A stretch of DNA of 64,000 bases from Pseudomonas fulva (GTDB lineage Bacteria > Pseudomonadota > Gammaproteobacteria > Pseudomonadales > Pseudomonadaceae): NCBI RefSeq assembly GCF_015680705.1, contig NZ_JADNYP010000008.1:62001-126000 (forward strand). The letters are read 5' to 3'. The position numbers and the translations under genes were made by a program. Positions 19,033-27,560 of the stretch are shown here, piece by piece. The first letter of the stretch is position 1. Each line of letters begins with the position of its first letter. The notes below the pieces were generated by a model. The model searched no databases. It saw only the letters and a list, made by a program, of their open reading frames with translations, and had not been told where the DNA came from.

Positions 19033-19830
19033 ATGCACAAGAACGGATTTTTTTCGCTGCTGTTCCACCTGGCGTTCGTCACGTTCATCGCCGCACCGCT
19101 GCTGGTGGTGATGGCGATGGCCTTCACCGACAAGGGCTACCTGTCGCTGCCTACCGATGGCCTGTCGCTGCGCTGGTTCCGCGCCTTGCTCGACAACCAG
19201 GAAATGCTCGATGCCTTCTACCTGTCGCTCAAGCTCGGGCTGGTGTCGGCCAGCATCGCGACCCTGCTGGCGATTCCGGCGGCCATGGCCATCAGTCGCT
19301 ACGAATTCGCCGGCCGCGGTGCGCTCACCGGCTTTCTGCTGTCGCCGCTGATGATCCCGTCGGTGGTGCTGGGCATCGCCTTCCTGCGTTTCTTCTCGGT
19401 GGCGCAGATCGGTGGCTCGTTCTGGGCCCTGGCCTTCACCCACGTGATCGTGGTGCTGCCTTATGCATTGCGGCTGACGCTGGCCTCGGCCATCGGCCTT
19501 GAGCGTGACGTGGAACAGGCGGCGCTGTCGCTTGGCGCCGGACGCTGGACAGCGTTTCGGCGCGTGGTGCTGCCACGCATCCGCACGGGTGTGATCGGCG
19601 GCTGGATGCTGGCGTTCATCCAGAGCTTCGACGAACTGACCATGACCGTGTTCGTCGCCACGCCGGGTACCACGACCTTGCCAGTGGCCATGTACAACCA
19701 GATCGCCCAGACCATCGATCCGTTGATCACTGCCGTCTCGACAGTGCTGATCGTCGCTACCGTGCTGCTGATGCTCGTACTCGACCGTCTGGTCGGGCTT
19801 GACCGGGTGTTGATCGGAGAAGGCAAATGA
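19033..19830 (+). CDS. ABC transporter permease, PotC-type
   Basis: A 265-aa second permease with six predicted membrane spans and the coupling-helix motif EQAALSLGAGRWTAFRRVVLPRIRTG (about 159-184). It begins 7 bp after the first permease, and its stop codon overlaps the following oxidoreductase start (ATGA). The four transport genes form a complete ABC importer. Confidence 0.88.
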   Translation: MHKNGFFSLLFHLAFVTFIAAPLLVVMAMAFTDKGYLSLPTDGLSLRWFRALLDNQEMLDAFYLSLKLGLVSASIATLLAIPAAMAISRYEFAGRGALTGFLLSPLMIPSVVLGIAFLRFFSVAQIGGSFWALAFTHVIVVLPYALRLTLASAIGLERDVEQAALSLGAGRWTAFRRVVLPRIRTGVIGGWMLAFIQSFDELTMTVFVATPGTTTLPVAMYNQIAQTIDPLITAVSTVLIVATVLLMLVLDRLVGLDRVLIGEGK

Positions 19831-20960
19831 GCCAGGACTTGGCGCATGTGGATGTGATCGTCATCGGCGGCGGCCTGGTAGGCATGGCGGTGGCCTACGG
19901 GCTGGCCTGTCGAGGGCTCGGGGTCGAGATCCTCGATCAGGGTGACCAGGCGTACCGAGCCTCGCGGGGCAACTTTGGTCTGGTCTGGGTGCAGGGCAAG
20001 GGATACGGCCGGCCGGAGTACGCGCGCTGGACCCGCTCCTCGGCCATGGGTTGGCCCGCGTTCGCCCAGGCGCTGTTGGCAGACAGTGGCGTCGACGTGC
20101 AACTGCGCCAACCGGGTGGCTTCCACATGTGCTTCAGCGACGAGGAGCTGCTGGAGCGCCAGCGCCGCCTGCAGAACCTGCGCCACAGCCTGGGCGATTA
20201 CCCATTCGAGATGCTTGACGCCGCCGAACTCAAGGCACGCCTGCCATTGATCGGGCCCAAGGTGGTGGGGGCCAGCTACACGCCCCAGGATGGCCACCTC
20301 AACCCGTTGAAGCTGCTGCGGGCCCTGCATGCATCGGCGCAGGCCAAGGGCGCGCGCTTGCACAGCGGCGTGCAGGTCGAGCGGATCGACAGCGCCTCGG
20401 GAGAGTTTCGCATATTCACCGACCGTGGGTGCCTCGTCGCGCCAAGAATCGTCCTGGCCGCCGGGCTGGGCAACCCGGCGTTGGCACGGCAGGTCGGCCT
20501 GCATGCGCCGGTGGCGCCCAATCGCGGGCAGGTGCTGATCAGCGAACGGCTGCGACCGTTCCTCGAGTATCCCACCATCAACGTCCGGCAGACCGATGAA
20601 GGCACGGTACAGCTGGGCGACTCCATGGAAGAGGTGGGCTTCGATGACGGCACCTCCACCGACGTGCTGGCAGCCATTGCCCGGCGCGGCATCTCGACTT
20701 TCCCGCTGCTACGCGACGTGCGCCTGGTCAGGGCCTGGGGCGCCCTGCGGGTGATGAGCCCGGATGGATTCCCCATCTATCAGCAGTCTGCCACCCATCC
20801 AGGCGCCTTCGTGATCACCTGTCACAGCGGTGTCACCCTGGCGGCTGCCCATGCGTTGCGTATCGCGCCATGGATCGCCGGTGCCTCCAGGCCCGACGAG
20901 CTGGGGGCGTTCAGCGGCGAGCGGTTTCTAACTGACAAGGTGTATTCCCATGCGCACTGA
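19827..20960 (+). CDS. FAD-dependent amine/amino-acid dehydrogenase, DAO subunit (beta-like)
   Basis: A 377-aa D-amino-acid-oxidase-fold flavoprotein with the dinucleotide-binding motif IVIGGGLVG near 11-19. Together with the next two genes it matches the architecture of heterotrimeric or heterotetrameric dehydrogenases such as D-hydroxyproline dehydrogenase (LhpBEF), opine oxidases and HcnABC: a DAO catalytic subunit, a small 2Fe-2S subunit and a larger FAD subunit. Electrons would pass through the Fe-S centres to the respiratory chain. Its start overlaps the permease stop, and its end overlaps the 2Fe-2S gene by 11 bp. The substrate is unknown. Confidence 0.83.
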   Translation: MSQDLAHVDVIVIGGGLVGMAVAYGLACRGLGVEILDQGDQAYRASRGNFGLVWVQGKGYGRPEYARWTRSSAMGWPAFAQALLADSGVDVQLRQPGGFHMCFSDEELLERQRRLQNLRHSLGDYPFEMLDAAELKARLPLIGPKVVGASYTPQDGHLNPLKLLRALHASAQAKGARLHSGVQVERIDSASGEFRIFTDRGCLVAPRIVLAAGLGNPALARQVGLHAPVAPNRGQVLISERLRPFLEYPTINVRQTDEGTVQLGDSMEEVGFDDGTSTDVLAAIARRGISTFPLLRDVRLVRAWGALRVMSPDGFPIYQQSATHPGAFVITCHSGVTLAAAHALRIAPWIAGASRPDELGAFSGERFLTDKVYSHAH

Positions 20961-21303
20961 TTCGCCGTTCAAGCCCTTGCCGGATGAAACCGAGACAAGG
21001 CCAACCGTGACCTTTAGTTTCAATGACCAGTCCTTGACCGTGCCGGCGGGCGCGAACGTGGCCGCGGCACTGCTGATGTCCGGCATCCGGCGGTTTCGCG
21101 CCACGCCGGTCAGCGAGTCGCCACGCGCGCCTTATTGCATGATGGGCGTGTGCTTCGAATGCCTGCTCGAGATCGACGGGGTGCCCAATCGCCAGGGCTG
21201 CCTGACCGAAGTGGCGGACGGTATGTGCATCCGTTCCCAGGAAGGCGCGCGCGACCTGGTCTATCGATTCGCCGGCGTCGAGGCCGTGGAGGTACGCTCA
21301 TGA
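20950..21303 (+). CDS. Small [2Fe-2S] subunit of the amine dehydrogenase (gamma-like)
   Basis: A 117-aa ferredoxin-like protein. C63, C68, C71 and C84 form the C-x4-C-x2-C-x12-C cluster pattern of plant-type ferredoxin subunits fused or associated with sarcosine/opine oxidases and HcnA. The stop overlaps the next start as ATGA, indicating stoichiometric production with the HcnB-like subunit. Family role: electron transfer between the two flavoprotein subunits. Confidence 0.85.
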   Translation: MRTDSPFKPLPDETETRPTVTFSFNDQSLTVPAGANVAAALLMSGIRRFRATPVSESPRAPYCMMGVCFECLLEIDGVPNRQGCLTEVADGMCIRSQEGARDLVYRFAGVEAVEVRS

Positions 21304-22676
21304 TCCAGCAATCGGCCGATGTGGTCGTGATAGGCGCGGGGGCGGCCGGCATGGCCGCGGCGACCGAGCTGGCCGGGCTGGGCTTGCAGGTGGTGTTGCT
21401 CGACGAGCAGGCAAGTCCGGGCGGGCAGATCTACCGTGGCATCACCCTGGCACCGCCATCGCGGCGAGACGTGCTGGGCAGCGACTACGCTCGCGGCTTC
21501 GAGCTGGCGCAGGCGCTGGCGAGGTCGAAGGTACGTCATGAAACGGACGCCTCGGTATGGCAGGTCACCCGCGAGCACCACGTCAGCTACCTGCGAGACG
21601 GATGCCTGCATGCGCTGCAAGCCAAGGCCGTGGTGCTGGCCACGGGTGCCATGGAGCGACCGTTTCCGATCGCTGGCTGGACCTTGCCCGGGGTCATGAC
21701 CGCGGGCGCCGCGCAGATCCTGCTCAAAGGCTCGGGGCTGGTGCCGAGCGAACCGGTGGTCCTGGCCGGGTGTGGGCCGCTGTTGTACCTGCTGGGCTGG
21801 CAATATCTGCGCGCAGGCGTGCGGATCGCGGCGCTGGTGGACACCACGCGAGCCGAGGACTACTGGCGAGCCCGGCGCCACCTGTTCGCCGCGCTGCGGG
21901 CATGGCCCTACCTGAGAAAGGGGCTGGAGCTGATGCGCAGCCTGCGCAGTGCCGGCATCGCTCACTACCACGCAGCAGAGCACCTGGCCATCGAAGGGCA
22001 GGAGGCGGCGCAAGCATTGACCTTCAGCGTGGCGGGCAAGACCCGGCGAATCGCCACTCGGTGCATTCTCCTGCACCAGGGAGTGGTCCCGAACATCCAG
22101 CTGAGCCAGGCGCTGCGGGCCCGGCACGAATGGGACGAGCAGCAACTGTGTTTCCGTCCGCGCCTCGACCCTTGGGGCGAGCTCGACGTACCCGGGGTCT
22201 ACGTCGCCGGTGACGGCGCTGGCATCGGTGGCGCGCAAGCCGCGACGCTGCAAGGGCGCTTGGCGGCCCTGGCGGTCGCCGCGCGTCTAGGCAAGCTCGA
22301 CCCGGCGGTGCGTGATCGACGGGCTCGGCCCCTGCGTGCGCAGCTGCAAGCCAACTTGCGCATCAGGCCATTTCTCGACACGCTTTACCAGCCAAAGGAG
22401 GCCAACCGTATTCCTGCCGATCAGGTCCTGGTGTGCCGCTGTGAAGAAGTGACGGCCGGCCAGTTGAGGGCATTCGTGGCCATGGGCTGTACCGGCCCCA
22501 ACCAGGCCAAGTCGTTTGGCCGTTGTGGCATGGGGCCGTGCCAGGGGCGTCTGTGCGGCCTGACCGTCACCGAGGTCATCGCCAAGGCGCGCGGCGTTTC
22601 GGCCGCCGAGGTGGGTTATTACCGCATCCGCCCGCCCATCAAGCCCATTACCCTGGGAGAATTGGCCGGTGACTGA
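21300..22676 (+). CDS. FAD/NAD(P)-binding dehydrogenase subunit with C-terminal [2Fe-2S] (HcnB/LhpE-like, alpha)
   Basis: A 458-aa pyridine-nucleotide-disulfide-type flavoprotein: GAGAAG at 12-17, second dinucleotide region near 155-165, and GVYVAGDGAGIGGAQAA (about 299-315) for FAD. The C-terminal BFD-like cluster domain supplies C379, C381, C409 and C414. This is the large subunit of heteromeric amino-acid, opine or cyanide-forming dehydrogenases. Because HcnABC normally occur as a compact three-gene operon without a transporter and in a different order, HCN synthesis is unlikely; an amine or imino-acid dehydrogenase is preferred. Confidence 0.84.
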   Translation: MIQQSADVVVIGAGAAGMAAATELAGLGLQVVLLDEQASPGGQIYRGITLAPPSRRDVLGSDYARGFELAQALARSKVRHETDASVWQVTREHHVSYLRDGCLHALQAKAVVLATGAMERPFPIAGWTLPGVMTAGAAQILLKGSGLVPSEPVVLAGCGPLLYLLGWQYLRAGVRIAALVDTTRAEDYWRARRHLFAALRAWPYLRKGLELMRSLRSAGIAHYHAAEHLAIEGQEAAQALTFSVAGKTRRIATRCILLHQGVVPNIQLSQALRARHEWDEQQLCFRPRLDPWGELDVPGVYVAGDGAGIGGAQAATLQGRLAALAVAARLGKLDPAVRDRRARPLRAQLQANLRIRPFLDTLYQPKEANRIPADQVLVCRCEEVTAGQLRAFVAMGCTGPNQAKSFGRCGMGPCQGRLCGLTVTEVIAKARGVSAAEVGYYRIRPPIKPITLGELAGD

Positions 22677-23844
22677 ATCGACATCGCGCCAGGCCGATGT
22701 CCTGGTGATCGGGGGCGGACTCCATGGCCTGAGCACGGCCTTGCATCTGGCTCGGGCCGGGGTCGAGGTGATCCTGCTCGAGGCGCAGTATTGCGGCCGA
22801 CATGCCTCTGGCGTGAATGCCGGCGGGGTACGTACCCTGGGGCGCCACGCGGCGGAAATTCCGTTGTCGTTGTCGTCGAGCGCCTTGTGGCATGAACTGC
22901 CCGCGTTGCTCGGGGACGATGGCGGCTTCGTGCCCAGCGGCCAGCTCAAGCTGGCCGAGAACCTGGCCGAGCTCGAGGCATGTCGGCAACGTGTCGAGCG
23001 CTTGCAGGCGCTGGGCTTCACCCATGAGCGCTTGATCGATTCGAGCCAGGTGTTCGAACTGGTCCCTGCCGTGGCACGGCATGTGACAGGGGGCATCTGG
23101 GTCAGCCAGGATGGCTACGCACAGCCGTTCAAGACGGTGACCGCGTTCCGCCTGGCTGCGCAGAAGCGTGGTGTTCGCATCCACGAAGGCACCCCGGCGC
23201 AGCGTATCGAGCAGGCCGGCAACCACTGGCAGGTCAGCACCCCGGCCGGCCGCTTCCGCGCCGAACACCTGGTGCTCACCGCGGGGGCCTGGGCAGGGGA
23301 GCTGGCGGCGCAGATCGGCGAACCGGTCCCGGTGCATCCCGAAGGGCTGATGCTGATGGTCACGCACCGCGTCGCGCCTTTCTGTCGCCCGGTACTGGGC
23401 GCCACCGGCAGGGCACTGTCGTTCAAGCAGTTTGCCAACGGCACCTTGGTGATCGGCGGCAAGCTCGTGGGCTCGCTGGATTTCCCGGCCCGCCACGGCG
23501 AGGTCGAGATGGCCCGCTTGAGCAGCAGTGCGCGGACTGTCACCGATCTGTTTCCGCACTTGCGACACCTGGCGGTCAACCGGGTCTGGGCCGGCGTCGA
23601 AGCCTTTACCGCCGACGACCTGCCAGTGATCGGCGCCAGCAGCAAGGCCAGCAACCTGAGCTACGCATTCGGTTTTTCTGGCAGCGGCTTCCAGATGGGT
23701 CCTGGCACCGGCAAACGCCTGGCCCAGCTCATCCTCGGAGAGCGCTCCGACATCGACCTGAAGGCATTTGCCATCGATCGATTCGGCCCGACCGGCAACG
23801 CCTCGTCTTCGTTTCAACCCGCTACACCTACCACTTCATCTTGA
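22669..23844 (+). CDS. Second DAO-family FAD-dependent oxidoreductase
   Basis: A 391-aa DAO-fold enzyme starting with GTG 8 bp inside the preceding gene. The FAD motif LVIGGGLHGLSTALHLA is at 12-28, and the C-terminal FAD region GFSGSGFQMGPGTGKRLA at about 342-359. It has no Fe-S partner of its own and may act on a product of the first dehydrogenase or on a second enantiomer or intermediate. Presence of two different DAO enzymes in one operon suggests sequential oxidation of one imported molecule (inference). Confidence 0.83.
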   Translation: MTESTSRQADVLVIGGGLHGLSTALHLARAGVEVILLEAQYCGRHASGVNAGGVRTLGRHAAEIPLSLSSSALWHELPALLGDDGGFVPSGQLKLAENLAELEACRQRVERLQALGFTHERLIDSSQVFELVPAVARHVTGGIWVSQDGYAQPFKTVTAFRLAAQKRGVRIHEGTPAQRIEQAGNHWQVSTPAGRFRAEHLVLTAGAWAGELAAQIGEPVPVHPEGLMLMVTHRVAPFCRPVLGATGRALSFKQFANGTLVIGGKLVGSLDFPARHGEVEMARLSSSARTVTDLFPHLRHLAVNRVWAGVEAFTADDLPVIGASSKASNLSYAFGFSGSGFQMGPGTGKRLAQLILGERSDIDLKAFAIDRFGPTGNASSSFQPATPTTSS

Positions 23845-23853
23845 GGAGCTCCC

Positions 23854-24207
23854 ATGCTGGATATCACCCGCATCGAAACCAATCAGCGCATGAGTCGCGT
23901 GGTGCAATGCAATGGTTTCACCTTCCTGGGCGGCCAGACGGCCACGGACCGCACGCTGGACATCAAGGGGCAGACCGCCCAGGTTCTGGAGAAGATCGAC
24001 AATTATCTGGCCAAGGCTGGCCTGGACAAGACCCGGATCCTCACGGCCCAGGTATGGCTGTCGGATATCGAAGCCCATTTCGCGGGCATGAACGAGGTAT
24101 GGGACGCCTGGGCGCCAGAGGGGCATGCTCCGGCACGGGCGACGGTCGAATCACGCCTTGCCGCGCCTGACCTGCTGGTGGAGATCACCGTCGTCGCCGC
24201 GGGCTGA
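23854..24207 (+). CDS. RidA-family imine/enamine deaminase
   Basis: A 117-aa RidA (YjgF/YER057c/UK114) homologue. R95 in HAPARATVE corresponds to the conserved catalytic/ligand-binding arginine. The family hydrolyses reactive imines and enamines released by amino-acid-oxidising enzymes, which fits its position directly after two amine oxidoreductase systems; GAGGAG precedes the ATG. It is the last gene of the operon (next gene 171 bp further). Confidence 0.88.
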   Translation: MLDITRIETNQRMSRVVQCNGFTFLGGQTATDRTLDIKGQTAQVLEKIDNYLAKAGLDKTRILTAQVWLSDIEAHFAGMNEVWDAWAPEGHAPARATVESRLAAPDLLVEITVVAAG

Positions 24208-24378
24208 ACACGCTCGCCTGGGGTGGTGGGCTGGGTGTCCCGGCCCGCTGCGGCCAGGGCGTCGCACGCTTTTCAGCGATTTTCTTGACCTTGGACAACA
24301 TAACCGGATTTGCGGGTCGCCGGGCTCGCCGCATTGTGTCTTACTGTCCGGGTAACTGGAGACAGGAGGACCAGGCTC

Positions 24379-24690
24379 ATGCGTATCAGGGAAGAAACCT
24401 ACTGGAGATGGGCCGATGCCCAGCTACACAGCCGTTGTCATGACGAGGAGTTGAGCGACGGCACCACCATCGATGTACAGGTACGGCTTTCGCGCCTCGG
24501 CGCCACGCAGTTGTTTCTCGGCCTGTATGCTCGAGGCGGCAAGGCACTGGTCGAGGAGTACTACCCGGCACGCCCCGGAGAAACCATGAGTCGAGCCCTG
24601 GTGTGGGGCGTCGATCGGGCGCGGGCCATGGCGGCTGGCCCGCTGGCCAGTGCTTCCAGCCCGCAGGCGCAAGGTCGGCGCCGCGCCTGA
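24379..24690 (+). CDS. Conserved hypothetical protein, 103 aa
   Basis: A small soluble protein (MRIREETYWRWADAQL...) with a strong ribosome-binding site (GGAGGA) 10 bp upstream. The DGTTIDVQVRLSRLGATQLFLGLYARGGKALVEEYY segment predicts a compact beta-sheet. I do not recognise a named domain. The C-terminal 20 residues are low-complexity. Convergent with the 104-aa hypothetical. Confidence 0.6.
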   Translation: MRIREETYWRWADAQLHSRCHDEELSDGTTIDVQVRLSRLGATQLFLGLYARGGKALVEEYYPARPGETMSRALVWGVDRARAMAAGPLASASSPQAQGRRRA

Positions 24691-24707
24691 GAATGCAAGA
24701 GGCGAAC

Positions 24708-24729
24708 GATGCCGGCGCAGCCCGGCATC
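24708..24729. terminator. Bidirectional hairpin between convergent genes
   Basis: GATGCCGG and CCGGCATC form a perfect 8-bp stem with a 6-nt loop, located in the 62-bp gap between the two convergent small genes. There is no T-run on either side. Confidence 0.45.
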
Positions 24730-24752
24730 GCCCGCTGTCGGGCCCGAAACCC

Positions 24753-25067
24753 TCAGCCTTGCGCCTGGTGTTGCGGGGTCGACGACCAGGAAGCTTGCAA
24801 GGACTGCAGCATGCTGCCGACGAAGTCGGTATCCGCCGCGGCTTTCCTGCCGACATAACCCTGGCCACGACGGAACACCTTCAGCCGGGCTCGCATGCTC
24901 GGCATGTGAGATTCGATTTCCGCCTCGCCGATGTTAGGCGGCAGGCGATCGAGGCGAACCTCGCCGTTGTGGCTGACCCAGAGCAGATGGTCGTCGAGAT
25001 GGTCCTTGCGCGCGGCGAACAGCTCGGCCAGCTGGTCGATCGTAGGACGGTCGTTCAAGTTCATCAT
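24753..25067 (-). CDS. Conserved hypothetical protein, 104 aa
   Basis: A small acidic-to-neutral protein starting MMNLNDRPTIDQLAELFAARKDHLDDHLLWVSHNGEVRLDRLPPNI. The pattern suggests an N-terminal helix followed by a short beta segment; no known domain recognised. Two adjacent ATG codons (25067 and 25064) are possible starts with a modest GGGGGC upstream. Confidence 0.55.
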   Translation of the reverse strand: MMNLNDRPTIDQLAELFAARKDHLDDHLLWVSHNGEVRLDRLPPNIGEAEIESHMPSMRARLKVFRRGQGYVGRKAAADTDFVGSMLQSLQASWSSTPQHQAQG

Positions 25068-25459
25068 AAAGCCCCCTATTACCTGTGGTTGGTCATTTCA
25101 CGTCTGGCGCCACGCCATGTAGCGCACTAACAAGGCTGCTACCGCAGCATCGCAACAGGGGCTTTCTCCATGCTGTCTTTTGGACAGTTCCCGCTCCACG
25201 AACGGCCCGCGTTACCGCGCAGGCCGTCTGGAATACCCTTGTCCTCGCTCCCGATCAGGAAGACGACCTCATCATGCATAAGCCCGATGAACGGCGTCAA
25301 TAGTTTTGTAGTGAAAAAAACAGAGCACTACAAAATACGCTGTTCAGCGTTTGCTCTCGTTTCGTACACGCTTGATCGAGCAGTGATCACCCAGCCTTAG
25401 CACAAACGGCAACAAACCCTTTAACCTAGGGGCAGACCGAGGAAACAAATGGAAACGAC
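25068..25459. other. 392-bp intergenic region without a supported gene
   Basis: Holds the promoter regions of the 104-aa hypothetical (minus) and the SBF transporter (plus). AAAGCCCC at 25068-25075 is mirrored by GGGGCTTT at 25158-25165, and a perfect 10-bp inverted repeat lies at 25304-25335. Short ORFs here have no RBS or recognisable sequence. Confidence 0.5.
25304..25335. promoter_or_regulatory. Perfect 10-bp inverted repeat upstream of the SBF transporter
   Basis: TTTTGTAGTG and CACTACAAAA are separated by 12 nt (A-rich loop). It is 125 bp upstream of the transporter start codon. The half-site TTGTAGT resembles that recognised by RpiR/HexR-type regulators, but HexR spacing is shorter. 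It could alternatively be an RNA hairpin. Confidence 0.45.
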
Positions 25460-26452
25460 ATGAAGTACCTGCGCATGCTCTTCGACAAGTTCACCCTCAC
25501 CTTGCTGGGCGTGGTACTGATCGCCACCCTGCTGCCTTGCCAGGGCGAGGGCGCGGTGCTGTTCGGCTGGCTGACCAACCTGGCCATCGGGCTGCTGTTC
25601 TTCCTGCATGGCGCCAAACTGTCCCGCGAAGCGATCATCGCCGGGGCCGGGCATTGGCGCCTGCATCTGCTGGTGTTCGCCTGCACCTTCGCGCTGTTTC
25701 CACTGCTCGGCTTGGCGTTCAAGCCAGTGTTCCTGCCGCTGGTGGGCGACGAGCTGTACCTGGGGGTGCTCTACATGTGTGCCTTGCCCGCCACGGTGCA
25801 GTCGGCGATCGCCTTCACCTCGCTGGCACGTGGCAACGTGCCAGCGGCGATTTGCAGCGCCGCGGCTTCGAGCCTGCTGGGCATCTTCCTCACGCCAGTG
25901 CTGGTCATGCTGTTGCTCGGAGCCGATGGCAACACCGGTTCGGGCCTGGAGGCCGTGCTCAAGATCGTCGTGCAGTTGCTGCTGCCGTTCGTTGCCGGGC
26001 AGCTCGCTCGGCGCTGGATCGGTGCCTGGGTCAAGCGCCGGGCGCGCTGGTTGAAGCTGGTCGACCAGGGCTCGATCCTGCTGGTGGTCTATACCGCGTT
26101 CAGCGAGGCCGTGGTGACCGGCTTGTGGCATAGCGTATCGCCACAGCACCTGGCTGGTCTGTTTGCCGTGTGCATCATCCTGCTGGCGGCGGTGCTGCTG
26201 GCTACCCGGCTGCTCGGGCGGATGCTGGGGTTCAGCCTGGAAGACCGTATCACCATCCTCTTCGCCGGCTCGAAGAAGAGCCTGGCCACTGGCGTGCCCA
26301 TGGCGCAGGTGCTGTTCGTTGGCAGCGGCATCGGCGCGATGATCCTGCCGTTGATGCTGTTTCACCAGATCCAGCTGATGGTCTGCGCCGTGCTGGCTCA
26401 GCGTTACGCCAGTCGCGAGCCGGACGCAGAACCCTCCTCGGTGCTGTCCTGA
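25460..26452 (+). CDS. Bile acid:sodium symporter-like (SBF family) membrane protein
   Basis: A 330-aa inner-membrane protein with about ten hydrophobic segments of the SBF-like/BASS superfamily, including LYMCALPATVQSAIAFTSLARGNVPAAICSAAASSLLG (about 97-135), the conserved crossover helix region, and AGSKKSLATGVPMAQVLF near 270-287. Relatives transport organic anions with Na+; the bacterial substrate is generally unknown. It is convergent with the GcvA-like LysR gene (13-bp gap). Confidence 0.85.
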   Translation: MKYLRMLFDKFTLTLLGVVLIATLLPCQGEGAVLFGWLTNLAIGLLFFLHGAKLSREAIIAGAGHWRLHLLVFACTFALFPLLGLAFKPVFLPLVGDELYLGVLYMCALPATVQSAIAFTSLARGNVPAAICSAAASSLLGIFLTPVLVMLLLGADGNTGSGLEAVLKIVVQLLLPFVAGQLARRWIGAWVKRRARWLKLVDQGSILLVVYTAFSEAVVTGLWHSVSPQHLAGLFAVCIILLAAVLLATRLLGRMLGFSLEDRITILFAGSKKSLATGVPMAQVLFVGSGIGAMILPLMLFHQIQLMVCAVLAQRYASREPDAEPSSVLS

Positions 26453-26465
26453 GCCCAAGCGGCGC

Positions 26466-27413
26466 TCAGTTGCCAGTCGCGTTCAGCGGATGCAGGGCCC
26501 TGAAGCCCGCGGCTTCGGACACCAGCCAGTCATGAACTGCCCGCGGGCCTGGCCGGGTCAGGCCCGCGGGTGGATAGAGCAGCACGTAACGCTTGTGGTT
26601 GGGGATCGGCACACCGAAGGGCACGATCAACGCGCCACGCTCCAGCTCGTCGTTGAGTAGCGTGCGTCTGGCGATAGCGACACCGATGCCGGCGATTGCC
26701 GCCTCGATGGTCAGGTGGTTGCGGTTGAACGTGTGACCGCGGCGCACGTCCAGGCCGCTGGCGCCGATGCCGTCGAGGTAGAACTCCCATTCCGAATATT
26801 CCGAACTGCCACGCCAGGCGGTGATGTCGTGCAGCAGCGGGTAGTGGGTCAGGTCCGTGGGGCCGTGCAACGGCGGCCGCCCACGCAGCAGGGCGGGTGA
26901 GCAGACCGGGAAGATCTGTTCGTCCAGCAGCGGGGTGGAAAGCATGCCGGGATAGCTGCCGTCGTTGAGGTCGATGGCCAGGTCGAAATCGGCCGCGTCC
27001 AGCGCCTGGTTGCTGTCTTCGGCGACCAGGCGCAGCTCGATGTCCGGATAGCGTTGCTGCAGGCGCGGCAGGCGTGGGGTCAGCCATTTGGCCAGGAACG
27101 ACGGAATCGAGCGCAGCCGTACGGTGCCGCGAATCTCGCCGGCGTCCAGGCGCAGCAGTTCCGCCTCGATGCTGCCATAGGCCTCGCTGACCGTCTGCGC
27201 CAGACGCTGGCCTTCGGCGGTCAGCTCGACACCACGTGCTCGGCGCAGGAACAGGCGAAAGCCTAGGCGTTCTTCGAGCTGGCGCATCTGCTGGCTTACC
27301 GCGCCGGGCGTGATATGCAGCTCCTCGGCGCTGCGGGTGAAGGACAAATGCCGGGCAGCACAGGAAAAGACGTGAAGCCAGACGAACATCGGGCCGCTGA
27401 GTTGCCTGCGCAT
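26466..27413 (-). CDS. GcvA-like LysR regulator, divergent from L-serine dehydratase
   Basis: A 315-aa LysR regulator of the GcvA/DsdC branch (winged helix about 10-68: [32 protein letters not shown]; effector domain about 95-300). It is divergent from the Fe-S L-serine dehydratase gene 148 bp away, the classical arrangement for activator and target, so serine/glycine-responsive activation is likely (inference). A TTTAG-N5-CTAAA dyad begins 3 bp from its start codon. Confidence 0.85.
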   Translation of the reverse strand: MRRQLSGPMFVWLHVFSCAARHLSFTRSAEELHITPGAVSQQMRQLEERLGFRLFLRRARGVELTAEGQRLAQTVSEAYGSIEAELLRLDAGEIRGTVRLRSIPSFLAKWLTPRLPRLQQRYPDIELRLVAEDSNQALDAADFDLAIDLNDGSYPGMLSTPLLDEQIFPVCSPALLRGRPPLHGPTDLTHYPLLHDITAWRGSSEYSEWEFYLDGIGASGLDVRRGHTFNRNHLTIEAAIAGIGVAIARRTLLNDELERGALIVPFGVPIPNHKRYVLLYPPAGLTRPGPRAVHDWLVSEAAGFRALHPLNATGN

Positions 27414-27415
27414 GG

Positions 27416-27430
27416 TTTAGTCCTGCTAAA
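27416..27430. promoter_or_regulatory. Candidate GcvA-like LysR operator
   Basis: TTTAG-TCCTG-CTAAA is a perfect 5-bp dyad of the T-N11-A LysR type, located between the LysR start (27413) and the serine dehydratase start (27561). GcvA/DsdC-family operators commonly contain CTAA/TTAG arms. Another GGTTAGG occurs 15 bp further. Confidence 0.45.
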
Positions 27431-27560
27431 GGCTCGGTTAGGAAATTTCGTTGGTCAGGCGAAGCATGCCGGTTCAGTATCGAGCATGACGGTAGCACCT
27501 GGCAATTTCATCGCAGGCCCGTTGAGCGGCGTTTCCGTGATCGAAGGTGGAGGTATTAGC

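Noticed and set aside
21300..22676. HCN synthase (hcnB) assignment
   Set aside because: Gene order and the linked importer, second DAO and RidA do not fit hcnABC; an amine/imino-acid dehydrogenase is more consistent.
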